A stretch of 64,000 nucleotides of DNA from Deinococcus sp. (GTDB lineage Bacteria; Deinococcota; Deinococci; Deinococcales; Deinococcaceae), in NCBI RefSeq assembly GCF_018260555.1, contig NZ_JAGLBB010000002.1:37705-101704 (forward strand), in the 5' to 3' direction. How positions within the stretch are numbered: the stretch's first letter is position 1; the number at the start of each line of letters is the position of its first letter. Of the stretch, positions 20,576 to 29,082 are shown piece after piece. A program made the position numbers and the translations under genes. Below the pieces are notes generated by a model, which saw only the letters and a list, made by a program, of their open reading frames with translations, did no database searches and had not been told where the DNA came from.

Positions 20576-21292
20576 ATGACGCACGCCCCCTTCGACGTTC
20601 TGGACCTCGGCGTCACGCCGTACCGGGACGCCTGGGACCTTCAGAAACGACACCACGAGCGGGTCGTGGCCGGGAGCCGCCCGGCGCTGCTGCTCGTGGA
20701 ACACCCCCCCGTCCTCACGCTGGGCCGCAAGGCCCGTGAGGGAACCAACATCATCGTCACGCGCGACTACCTGAAGGCGCAGGGCATCGAGGTGCTGGAA
20801 GTCGAACGCGGCGGCGACGTCACGTACCACGGTCCCGGCCAGCTGGTCGCGTACGCCATCTTCCCCGTTGGTCGCCGCGTCGCGGACTTCCTGCGCCTGC
20901 TGGAAGGAGCGACCATCAGCGCCCTGCACGACCTGGGCCTCCCGGACGCGCGCCCCAACCCCGGGTACGCTGGCGTGTACGTCTCGGAACGGGACGTGAA
21001 CGGCCTGACGTACGACCAGAAGATCGCGTCGTTCGGCGTCGCCGTGCAGCGCAACGTCGCCCTGCACGGCCTCGCGCTGAACGTGAATCCGAACCTCGGG
21101 CACTTCGACCTGATCGTGCCGTGCGGCCTCACGCAGACGCACATGACCAGCGTGCAACGCGAGTACGACCTGCGCGGCCTGGACAGAACGCCCAGCATGC
21201 AAGACGCCCGGGCCGCCCTGACGCGCGCCTTCCACACCACCTTCGCCCAGTACGACTGGACGCTGCCCACGACCGCCGCAGCAGGGAGCTGA
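20576..21292 (+). CDS. lipB: Octanoyl-[acyl-carrier-protein]--protein transferase
   Basis: Transfers octanoyl from ACP to lipoyl domains, step 1 of lipoate synthesis. The protein is 238 residues. Motifs: LLVEHPPVLTLGRKA, RGGDVTYHGPGQLVAYAIFP (family signature), KIASFGVAVQRNVALHGLALNV with the conserved Lys, and the catalytic Cys in IVPCGL. lipA begins 2 bp after its stop, so lipoate synthesis is a two-gene operon. Confidence 0.96.
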   Translation: MTHAPFDVLDLGVTPYRDAWDLQKRHHERVVAGSRPALLLVEHPPVLTLGRKAREGTNIIVTRDYLKAQGIEVLEVERGGDVTYHGPGQLVAYAIFPVGRRVADFLRLLEGATISALHDLGLPDARPNPGYAGVYVSERDVNGLTYDQKIASFGVAVQRNVALHGLALNVNPNLGHFDLIVPCGLTQTHMTSVQREYDLRGLDRTPSMQDARAALTRAFHTTFAQYDWTLPTTAAAGS

Positions 21293-21294
21293 GC

Positions 21295-22287
<993 letters not shown>

Positions 22288-22385
22288 TCCGGACCCGGAG
22301 AGCTACGCCGACCAGCGAGCAGCAGAGGAACGGAGGTTGGCACAAGGCATACTCTGTCTATTCCCACCCGCTCTGCGGGACAGGT

Positions 22386-22524
22386 CATACGGATTCCGCT
22401 CCACTGCGCCACAGTCGGAAAAGCGCCGCCTGTGGCTCCATACCGCGAAACCCGTCTGCTATTCCTACTCGCGTCCGCTCGGATTGATTCAGAACTGCAC
22501 CGAATCAATCGGAATCCGTATCAG
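22386..22524 (-). repeat. TGATACGG-family element, type A (copy 8)
   Basis: A full-length reverse copy. CATACGGATTCCG at the left, core CCACAGTCGGAAAAGCGCC, hairpin ATTGATTC/GAATCAAT near the right, end CGGAATCCGTATC. It is a good reference copy for the family. Confidence 0.92.
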
Positions 22525-22637
22525 ATTGTAGAACAGCTCTCATGAACAGCCGGGGCCAGTGCGTGCCCCGGCCGCTTGCAGACCGTAACGCCCCGCTAAT
22601 CCGCTCGGCGCACGCTGCGGGCAGGAGGTTTGACCAC

Positions 22638-23492
22638 ATGCCGGAACCCAGACTCGTGCAGGATGCCATGCACCGCCCCGCCGTGACCATCGGCGCGCAT
22701 GAACCACTCAGCGCCGCCGTGGTCGCCATGCAGGAACTCGGCGTGAAACGCCTGCCGGTCGTGCAGGACGGCCGGGTGGTGGGCATCGTGACGGACGGCG
22801 AGGTGCGCCGCGCCCTGCCCGCCCTGAGCGAGGGCCTGAGCCCCTGGGCGTTCACGGACCGCGTGGGTCGCGTGCGCGTCGGCCAGACTATGCGGCAGCC
22901 CGCGCTGACCACCACGCCCGGCACGCCCCTGACGGCCGCGATCCGCGTGATGCTGGACCGCCGGGTGGGCGGGCTGCCGGTCGTGGACCCCGACACGGAT
23001 GAACTGCTCGGCATGCTGACCCTGACAGACGTGCTACGCAGCGAGGCGCACCGACCCCGGTTGCAGTGGGGGTCGGCCGATCAGCACATGACCCGGAATG
23101 TGATGACCGTAGGCGCCGATGACCCCCTCAGTGACGGCGTGGACCGGCTGCACAGGGCGCGGCTGCGGGTCCTGCCGGTCATGGACGGCACGACCCTGGT
23201 GGGCGTGCTGCACGAAACCGATGTGGCAGCGGCCCTGGACCGCGCAGCGGGAGCGCAGGCATCCACCGTACTGGGCACGCAGTTGCTGGTGCCAGAACAG
23301 AAAGTCCGTGACCTGATGCGGCCTCCCAGCGGTTACCTGCTCGAGGGAACGCCCATGCGTGACGCCCTGACCCGCATGCTGGAAACCGACGTGCACGGCC
23401 TGCCGATCATCGACAGCGGCGGTGAACTGCTCGGCGTGATCACCATCAGCGACGTTCTGAGAACCCTTCTGGGCGAGAGACCGCCCGCCTGA
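22638..23492 (+). CDS. Protein with four CBS domains
   Basis: A 284-residue protein built of two Bateman modules (CBS pairs at about residues 1-130 and 140-284). Each repeat shows the pattern DAMHRPAVTI...LPVVQDGRVVGIVTDGEV, TMRQPALTT...LPVVDPDTDELLGMLTLTDV, HMTRNVMTV...LPVMDGTTLVGVLHETDV and LMRPPSGYL...LPIIDSGGELLGVITISDV. No catalytic domain is attached. Such proteins usually sense adenosine nucleotides and modulate partners; the partner is not evident here. The ATG has a strong SD (GCAGGAGG). Confidence 0.9.
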   Translation: MPEPRLVQDAMHRPAVTIGAHEPLSAAVVAMQELGVKRLPVVQDGRVVGIVTDGEVRRALPALSEGLSPWAFTDRVGRVRVGQTMRQPALTTTPGTPLTAAIRVMLDRRVGGLPVVDPDTDELLGMLTLTDVLRSEAHRPRLQWGSADQHMTRNVMTVGADDPLSDGVDRLHRARLRVLPVMDGTTLVGVLHETDVAAALDRAAGAQASTVLGTQLLVPEQKVRDLMRPPSGYLLEGTPMRDALTRMLETDVHGLPIIDSGGELLGVITISDVLRTLLGERPPA

Positions 23493-23528
23493 TCTCACGC
23501 TCTAGCCAACACGCTGGCGGATGCATAT

Positions 23529-23666
23529 CATACGGATTCCGCTCCACTGCGCCACAGTCGAAAAAGCGCCGCCTGCGGCTCCATACCGCCCAATCCGTAC
23601 ATTGTTCCCACTCACGTCCGCTCGGATTGATTCGGAACTGCACCGAGTCAATCGGAATCCGTATCA
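23529..23666 (-). repeat. TGATACGG-family element, type A (copy 9)
   Basis: A full-length reverse copy between the CBS gene and tRNA-Ile. CATACGGATTCCG ... CGGAATCCGTATC termini; it is highly similar to the copy at 22386. Confidence 0.92.
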
Positions 23667-23691
23667 GCACGCCCCGCAGGTAGAACGAGAG

Positions 23692-23712
23692 AACCCCGTC
23701 AGTGACGGGGTT
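23692..23712 (-). terminator. Hairpin downstream of tRNA-Ile
   Basis: AACCCCGTCA / TGACGGGGTT inverted repeat starting 9 bp past the tRNA 3' end on the minus strand, followed there by CTCTCGTTCT. A probable intrinsic terminator with a poor T-run. Confidence 0.65.
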
Positions 23713-23720
23713 TCTGTCTT

Positions 23721-23797
<77 letters not shown>

Positions 23798-23890
23798 GCA
23801 CCAGTATTGACGTTGCGCTGCCCTCTCAGGCAGGCGGGCATAAATGTATCAGGGGGCCGGGAAGCTGTCAACTGGCGGGGTGTGGTGCGG

Positions 23891-25021
23891 TCAGCGGGGC
23901 CAGGTGGTGGGGGTGCCGGTGCCAGTCAGGGCGGCGTGCATTTCGAGGGCGTAGCGGTCGGTCATGCCGGCCAGGTAGTCGCAGATGGCGCGCGGCACGC
24001 CGCTCGTCTGGGCAAGGTCGCGGTAGCTGGGGGGCAGCATGCTGGGGCGCTGCTGGAGGGCGGTGAACAGGGCGGCAAGGACGCGGGTGGCCCGCTCGAC
24101 CTGCATTTCGACCCGCCAGTGGCGGTACAGGTTGTCGCGCAGGAAGGTGCGGGCGCCGCTCAGGAGCGCCTGCGTGGCGGGGCTGTAGGTGATCAGGCCG
24201 CCGGGGTGGGCACGGACCCCGGCAGCGGTGCTGACGCCGCTCGCGGTGATGGCGTGGTCGCTGGCGTGGGTCAGGTCGCGGATCAGCCAGCCGAGCAGGT
24301 GGCGGTGCAGGGTGCGGCGGCCCTGTTCGGTCAGGGGGTGCGGGTGAACGCGGGTGGTGGTCAGGAGTTCCTGCCAGAGAGGCAAACCTGAGAGCTGGTC
24401 GGGGGTAATCAGGCCGCTGCGCAGGCCGTCGTCGAGGTCGTGGGCGGTGTACGCCAGGGCGTCGGCGGCGTCCACGAGTTGCGCTTCGAGGCTGGGCTGG
24501 CCCAGGCCGCCTCGGTGGTGTTTGTTCAGGCCGTCGAGGGTATCCAGGGTCAGGTTCAGGCCCGCGTACTCGCTTTTGGGGTGTTCGAGCAGCGTGACGA
24601 TGCGCCGCGCCTGGAGGTTGTGGTTAAAGCCACCGTCGCCTTGCATCAGGGTGTTCAGCACGCGTTCTCCGGCGTGCCCGAAGGGAGGGTGCCCCAGGTC
24701 GTGGGCCAGGGCGATGGTTTCGGCCAGGGTTTCGTTCAACCCGAGGCTCAGGGCGACGCTGCGGGCGACCTGCTGCACTTCCAGGGTGTGGGTCAGGCGG
24801 GTGCGGTAGTGGTCCCCGGCGGCCGAGAGGAACACCTGCGTCTTGGCTTCTAGGCGGCGGAACGCGGTGGTGTGCAGCACGCGGTCCCGGTCGCGCTGGA
24901 AGCCGGTGCGGGTGTCGCTCTCGGCTTCCGGGTGCTCGCGGCCGCGGTGGTCTCGGCTCAGGGTGGCGTGGGGGGCCAGGGTGCTGGCCTCGCGGGCTTC
25001 CAGGTCGCGGCGCGTGATCAT
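23891..25021 (-). CDS. dGTP triphosphohydrolase-like HD-domain protein
   Basis: A 376-residue HD hydrolase of the deoxyguanosinetriphosphatase-like family, removing triphosphate from dNTPs. Motifs: HTTAFRRLEAKTQVF near residue 48, RLTHTLEVQQVAR (first metal His), AHDLGHPPFGHAGE (HD ligand pair plus second motif), FNHNLQ, and the late D in AYTAHDLDDGL. The tail lies in the dGTPase HD-associated region. Start ATG 25021 gives the typical length; the open frame extends into the divergent Nudix promoter. It is divergent from the Nudix-ribF pair. Confidence 0.92.
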   Translation of the reverse strand: MITRRDLEAREASTLAPHATLSRDHRGREHPEAESDTRTGFQRDRDRVLHTTAFRRLEAKTQVFLSAAGDHYRTRLTHTLEVQQVARSVALSLGLNETLAETIALAHDLGHPPFGHAGERVLNTLMQGDGGFNHNLQARRIVTLLEHPKSEYAGLNLTLDTLDGLNKHHRGGLGQPSLEAQLVDAADALAYTAHDLDDGLRSGLITPDQLSGLPLWQELLTTTRVHPHPLTEQGRRTLHRHLLGWLIRDLTHASDHAITASGVSTAAGVRAHPGGLITYSPATQALLSGARTFLRDNLYRHWRVEMQVERATRVLAALFTALQQRPSMLPPSYRDLAQTSGVPRAICDYLAGMTDRYALEMHAALTGTGTPTTWPR

Positions 25022-25078
25022 GCGGTCAGTGTGGCAGACGGCGCGGGGGCGCGGGGTGCGGGTTGGGAGCAGGTGCTT

Positions 25079-25084
25079 TACAGT
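25079..25084 (+). promoter_or_regulatory. Leaderless -10 (TACAGT) of the Nudix gene
   Basis: TACAGT ends 6 nt before ATG 25091 in the 69-bp divergent spacer shared with the dGTPase-like gene. Confidence 0.62.
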
Positions 25085-25090
25085 CTGGGC

Positions 25091-25636
25091 ATGAGCGGAA
25101 GTCAGGACGGGCCGGGCGCGGCGGGCACGCGGGTGGTGTTCGACGGGCACATCGTGCGCCTGGAAATCATGGACGGCAAATGGGAGATCGTGCGGCACGC
25201 GAGCGCCGTGGCGGTCCTGGCCCTGAACGGGCGCGGCGAGATGCTGTTGGTGCGTCAGGCGCGGCGGGCAGTGGGCGCCGTGACGGTAGAGGCTCCGGCG
25301 GGCCTGATCGACGCGGGCGAGGACCCGGTGGGCGCGGCGCGGCGGGAGCTTCAGGAGGAAGCGAAACTGGACGGGGACATGGAACTCCTGACGCGCTTTT
25401 ACTCCAGTCCCGGCTTTTGCGATGAGGAACTGTTCGTGTTCCACGCGACGAACCTGCGGCAGAGTAAGTTGCCGCACGACGAGGACGAGGAAGGCATCGA
25501 GGTGCTGTGGCTGCCGCCCTCGCAGGTACTGTCGGGCCTGCGGGACGGGTCGCTGATCGGAAGCGCCTCGACGGTAACGGCGGCCCTGTACGGCCTTCAG
25601 GTGCTGGCCGGGGGCGCCGGGCAGGAGCTGTCGTGA
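25091..25636 (+). CDS. Nudix hydrolase, ADP-ribose pyrophosphatase type
   Basis: A 181-residue Nudix enzyme likely hydrolysing ADP-ribose or a similar nucleoside diphosphate derivative. The Nudix box is GLIDAGEDPVGAARRELQEE (about residues 77-96), with Ala in place of the usual Gly after the EE pair. APAGLID and SPGFCDEELFVF after the box match the ADP-ribose pyrophosphatase subgroup. The last 4 bases overlap the ribF GTG. Confidence 0.9.
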   Translation: MSGSQDGPGAAGTRVVFDGHIVRLEIMDGKWEIVRHASAVAVLALNGRGEMLLVRQARRAVGAVTVEAPAGLIDAGEDPVGAARRELQEEAKLDGDMELLTRFYSSPGFCDEELFVFHATNLRQSKLPHDEDEEGIEVLWLPPSQVLSGLRDGSLIGSASTVTAALYGLQVLAGGAGQELS

Positions 25637-26544
25637 AGACGTACGTCTCCCCTACCCAGCGCCCGGACACGGCGACGGTCGTGGCAATCGGGTCGTTCGA
25701 CGGCGTGCACCTGGGTCATCAGGCGCTGATCGCGCAGTTGAAAGCCAAGGCGCGCGAGCACCGCGTGCCGAGCGTGGTGTACACCTTCGACCCGCCCACG
25801 CGGGTGCTGACGCAGGGCGTGGAGTTCCTGTCCACCCTGCCCGAGAAACTGGACCTGCTGGACCGCTACGGGATCGACGAGACGATCGCGGCGTCGTTCA
25901 CGCCGGAGTTCGCGTCCCGGCCCAAGGAGGCGTTCCTGGACGACCTGCGGCAACTGCGGCCGCGCACGGTCGTGGTCGGCGAGGACTTTCATTTCGGGCG
26001 GGGCCGGGCGGGCGGCGTGGACGATCTGCGCCGGGTCGCGCCGGAGGTGGTGACGCTCCCGATGCATCAGCTGGGCGGTGAGGACATCAAGAGCACCCGC
26101 ATCCGCGAGTACCTGCGGGCCGGGGACGTGGTGGGCGCGGGCCGCCTGCTGGGCCGCCACTACGACGCGCAGGGCGTGGTCGTGCAGGGCGACCGCCTGG
26201 GGCGCACCATCGGCTGGCCCACCGCGAACATCCGCGTGCCGGACGGCAAGGCCCTGCCGCTGGGCGTGTTCGCAGTGGTGGCGGTCGGGGACCCGGCATT
26301 GGAAGGCGGGGGACGCTGGCACGGCGTGGCGAACGTGGGCTTCCGCCCGACCGTGAACGGCGTGGACCGGCGCTTCGAGGTGCACCTGTTCGGGTACAGC
26401 GGCGACCTGTACGGGCAGGAGTTGCAGGTGAAGTTCTTCACGCACCTGCGCGGCGAACAGAAGTTCAGTGGACTGGACGAACTGAAAGCCCAGATCGCCC
26501 GCGACGCCGACGCCGCGCGCCACGCCCTGAAAGACGTGCGCTAA
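25633..26544 (+). CDS. ribF: Bifunctional riboflavin kinase / FAD synthetase
   Basis: Makes FMN and then FAD. The protein is 303 residues from GTG 25633. The N-terminal FAD-synthetase domain has IGSFDGVHLGHQALI, with VVGEDFHFGRGRAG. The C-terminal kinase domain has LGRTIGWPTANI and GVANVGFRPTVNG plus FEVHLFGYSGDLYG. It is translationally coupled to the Nudix gene (GTGA). Confidence 0.95.
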   Translation: MKTYVSPTQRPDTATVVAIGSFDGVHLGHQALIAQLKAKAREHRVPSVVYTFDPPTRVLTQGVEFLSTLPEKLDLLDRYGIDETIAASFTPEFASRPKEAFLDDLRQLRPRTVVVGEDFHFGRGRAGGVDDLRRVAPEVVTLPMHQLGGEDIKSTRIREYLRAGDVVGAGRLLGRHYDAQGVVVQGDRLGRTIGWPTANIRVPDGKALPLGVFAVVAVGDPALEGGGRWHGVANVGFRPTVNGVDRRFEVHLFGYSGDLYGQELQVKFFTHLRGEQKFSGLDELKAQIARDADAARHALKDVR

Positions 26545-26597
26545 GTTCACTGCGTTTATCTTGCGGATAAACCGCGCGGAGCGCGGAGCAGAAGAAA

Positions 26598-26648
26598 GTA
26601 CGTTGGAGCGGGAATGGAGAGGTTCCGGCGCTTTCCCGCTCCAACGTA
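26598..26648. repeat. Second repeat family: 15-bp-stem hairpin element (copy 1)
   Basis: TACGTTGGAGCGGGA (26599-26613) is perfectly complementary to TCCCGCTCCAACGTA (26634-26648), with a 20-nt loop that reads ATGGAGAGGTTCCGGCGCTT. It is flanked on the left by GCGCGGAGCAGAAGAAAG, which recurs beside copy 3. It lies between ribF and mqnD. Confidence 0.88.
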
Positions 26649-26781
26649 TTTAAGCGGCGCCCGCGACCCTCTTCCCCAAGGGGCGGCCGTCCATCGCCGC
26701 AGAAGGCGGGACGGTATATGGCGGGCGGGAGGGTAGCTGGGCTCGCGTTCCGCGTGGGCAGCCGGGCGTACCCTGGGCGGC

Positions 26782-27660
26782 ATGAGTCAGGCTGCCCCCT
26801 CTCCCCTAAGTGACCTGCCGGCGGTGCTGGACCTGGGGTACTCGCTGTGCCCGAACGACACGTTCATCTTCCACGCGCTTCACGCGGGCCTGGTACAGGG
26901 GCCGCTGCCGGTGCGCGAGGTCCTGGAGGACGTGCAGACCCTGAACGACTGGGCCACGCAGGGCCGCCTGCCCATGACGAAAATCAGTTACCGCGCGTAC
27001 TTCGGCGTGATGGACCGGTACGTGGCGCTGCGCTCTGGCGGGGCGCTGGGCCGGGGTGTGGGCCCGCTGATCGTGACGCGCGGGGACGTGCAGGACCTGA
27101 ACGGCCGCACGGTCGCCTCGCCGGGCGCGCTGACCACGGCGGAACTGCTGTTAAGGCTGGTCTTCCCGCGCGTGAACGTGATCCGCATGCGCTACGACGA
27201 AGTTATGCCCGCTGTGCAGCGCGGCGAGTACGGCGGGCAGCCTATCGACGCGGGTCTGATCATTCACGAGTCCCGCTTCACCTTCCATGAGCACGGGTTG
27301 ACCCGCCTGCTGGACCTGGGTGCGTGGTGGGAGCGGGACACCGGGCTGCCCCTGCCGCTGGGCGCGATCCTGGTGCGCCGTGATCTGCCGCTGGCCGCGC
27401 AGCGCGGTCTGAATGCGGCGGTGCGCGGCAGCCTGGAGTACGCGTACACGCACCCGGAAGCGTCACGCGGGTACATCCGGCAGCACGCGCTGGAAATGTC
27501 GGACGAGGTCATGCAGGCGCACATCGACCTGTACGTGAATTCCTTCAGCCTGGACGTGGGCGAGGAGGGCGAGCGGGCCGTGCGGGAACTGCACCGCCGG
27601 GCGGTGGCGGTGGGCGCGGTTGCCGATTCCGCCCAGCCGTTGTTCGTGCCGCTGGCCTGA
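26782..27660 (+). CDS. mqnD: 1,4-dihydroxy-6-naphthoate synthase, menaquinone futalosine pathway
   Basis: Converts cyclic dehypoxanthine futalosine to 1,4-dihydroxy-6-naphthoate in the alternative menaquinone route. The protein is 292 residues with a periplasmic-binding-protein fold but no signal peptide. Motifs: LGYSLCPNDTFIFHAL near the start, MTKISYRAY, GPLIVTRGD, and DAGLIIHESRFTF. A leaderless -10 TACCCT (26769-26774) ends 7 nt before ATG. Deinococcus is expected to use menaquinone, which agrees. Confidence 0.88.
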   Translation: MSQAAPSPLSDLPAVLDLGYSLCPNDTFIFHALHAGLVQGPLPVREVLEDVQTLNDWATQGRLPMTKISYRAYFGVMDRYVALRSGGALGRGVGPLIVTRGDVQDLNGRTVASPGALTTAELLLRLVFPRVNVIRMRYDEVMPAVQRGEYGGQPIDAGLIIHESRFTFHEHGLTRLLDLGAWWERDTGLPLPLGAILVRRDLPLAAQRGLNAAVRGSLEYAYTHPEASRGYIRQHALEMSDEVMQAHIDLYVNSFSLDVGEEGERAVRELHRRAVAVGAVADSAQPLFVPLA

Positions 27661-27821
27661 ATTCCACCCACATGACCCCGCCCGGGCCACGCAGGTAGGA
27701 GTCCCCTGAAGCGTTCCTGAAGGCGCTCTTGGCCCGGCCGGAAGCGAGTTCTCAGATGGTGACGGACGCCAGCTTTGGTGGGGGACTCTGTGCGGATGCT
27801 TTCAGGCGGAGGATTCACCCG

Positions 27822-29081
27822 ATGCCCCATACCCCCCTGTCCGTGTTCACGGCGGTCCTGACGGCCGCCCTGACATCTGCCCTGGCGTCCGCGTCCCTCG
27901 CCCAGACTGCGGTGCCCACTCCCCGACCGATCGTGCCGGGAGAGCCCCCGGTGACGGTCACCGCGACCCGCAACGAGCCCACGCCGCTGGAATTCACCCC
28001 GGATAAGTTACAGCGTCTGAAAGTTCCGGCCGGATTCACGCTGAAGGTCATGGCGACCGGGCTGGGCAACGCGCGCATGCTTCACGTCATGCCGGACGGC
28101 GGGATCTACCTGTCGCGCCGCGCGCAGGGTGACGTGTGGTACCTCAAGGACACCAACCGCGACGGGCAGATCAGCGCCACCGAGCGGCGTCCGGTCGCGC
28201 AGAACCTCAAGCTCGCGCACGGCATGGACGTCAGGGACGGCCGGTTGTTCGTGGTGGGCGAGAAGACCATCTGGGTGATGGACATCGCCCGCAACGGGTC
28301 GCTGAGCGTGCCGCGCGTGTTCGCGGATGGCTTTCCGGACGCCGGGCAGCACCCGGCCCGCACCCTGAAATGGGGCCCGGACGGGTATCTGTACGCCACC
28401 TTCGGCGCCACGAACAACGACGCCCCCACCCCCAACCCCGAGGAGGCGACCATGCTGCGCATCAGCCCGGACGGCAAGACCCGTGAGATCTTCGCGCGCG
28501 GCCTGCGGCACACCATCGGTTTCGGGTGGCATCCGGTCAGCGGCGTGCTGTACGGCGCGGATCAGGGCAGCGACTGGCACGGCGACAACATCCCGCCCGA
28601 GGAACTAAACGTGATCGAACGCGGCAAAAACTACGGCTGGCCGTTTTGCTACGGTGACCGGCAACCCGACCCGTACGTGAACGTCGGCAACATTCCCGGC
28701 AAGATCACCAAGGCCGAGTACTGCGCGGGCACGCAGGGCAGCGTCCTGAACTACACGGCGCACGCGGCGGCCATCGCCATGAACTACTACACCGGCACCC
28801 AGTTCCCGGCCGAGTACCGCAACGACGCGTTCATCGCCTACCGCGGTTCCTGGAACCGCAGCGAACCCAGCGGGTACCAGATCGCGCGGGTGGTGTTCGA
28901 CGCGCAGAACAAACCCGAGCGGATCGAGCCCTTCATCACGGGCTTCGTGTACCAGGACGGGGACGTGTGGAAGCAGTTCGGGCGGGTGGCGGGCGTCGCC
29001 ACGTACACGGACGGCAGTCTGCTGTTCACGGACGACCAGAGCGGCGTCCTATACCGCGTGCTGTACACCGGGGGGAACTGA
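27822..29081 (+). CDS. Exported PQQ-type sugar dehydrogenase (sorbosone dehydrogenase-like)
   Basis: A 419-residue exported six-bladed propeller of the glucose/sorbosone dehydrogenase family, expected to oxidise an aldose in the envelope using PQQ or a related cofactor. The signal peptide covers about residues 1-28 (cleavage near SLAQ). Motifs: LKWGPDGYLYATFG, RHTIGFGWHPVSG, DNIPPEELNVIERGKNYGWP with the conserved GW, and AFIAYRGSWNRSEPSGY. The ATG has SD GCGGAGG. It sits 1 bp before the SOD fusion gene. Confidence 0.9.
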   Translation: MPHTPLSVFTAVLTAALTSALASASLAQTAVPTPRPIVPGEPPVTVTATRNEPTPLEFTPDKLQRLKVPAGFTLKVMATGLGNARMLHVMPDGGIYLSRRAQGDVWYLKDTNRDGQISATERRPVAQNLKLAHGMDVRDGRLFVVGEKTIWVMDIARNGSLSVPRVFADGFPDAGQHPARTLKWGPDGYLYATFGATNNDAPTPNPEEATMLRISPDGKTREIFARGLRHTIGFGWHPVSGVLYGADQGSDWHGDNIPPEELNVIERGKNYGWPFCYGDRQPDPYVNVGNIPGKITKAEYCAGTQGSVLNYTAHAAAIAMNYYTGTQFPAEYRNDAFIAYRGSWNRSEPSGYQIARVVFDAQNKPERIEPFITGFVYQDGDVWKQFGRVAGVATYTDGSLLFTDDQSGVLYRVLYTGGN

Positions 29082-29082
29082 C

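Noticed and set aside
22386..23666. Evenly similar repeats at 22386 and 23529 considered as IS ends or a composite transposon around the CBS gene
   Set aside because: The same element occurs more than 20 times at many loci, both copies are complete and in the same orientation, and no transposase lies between.
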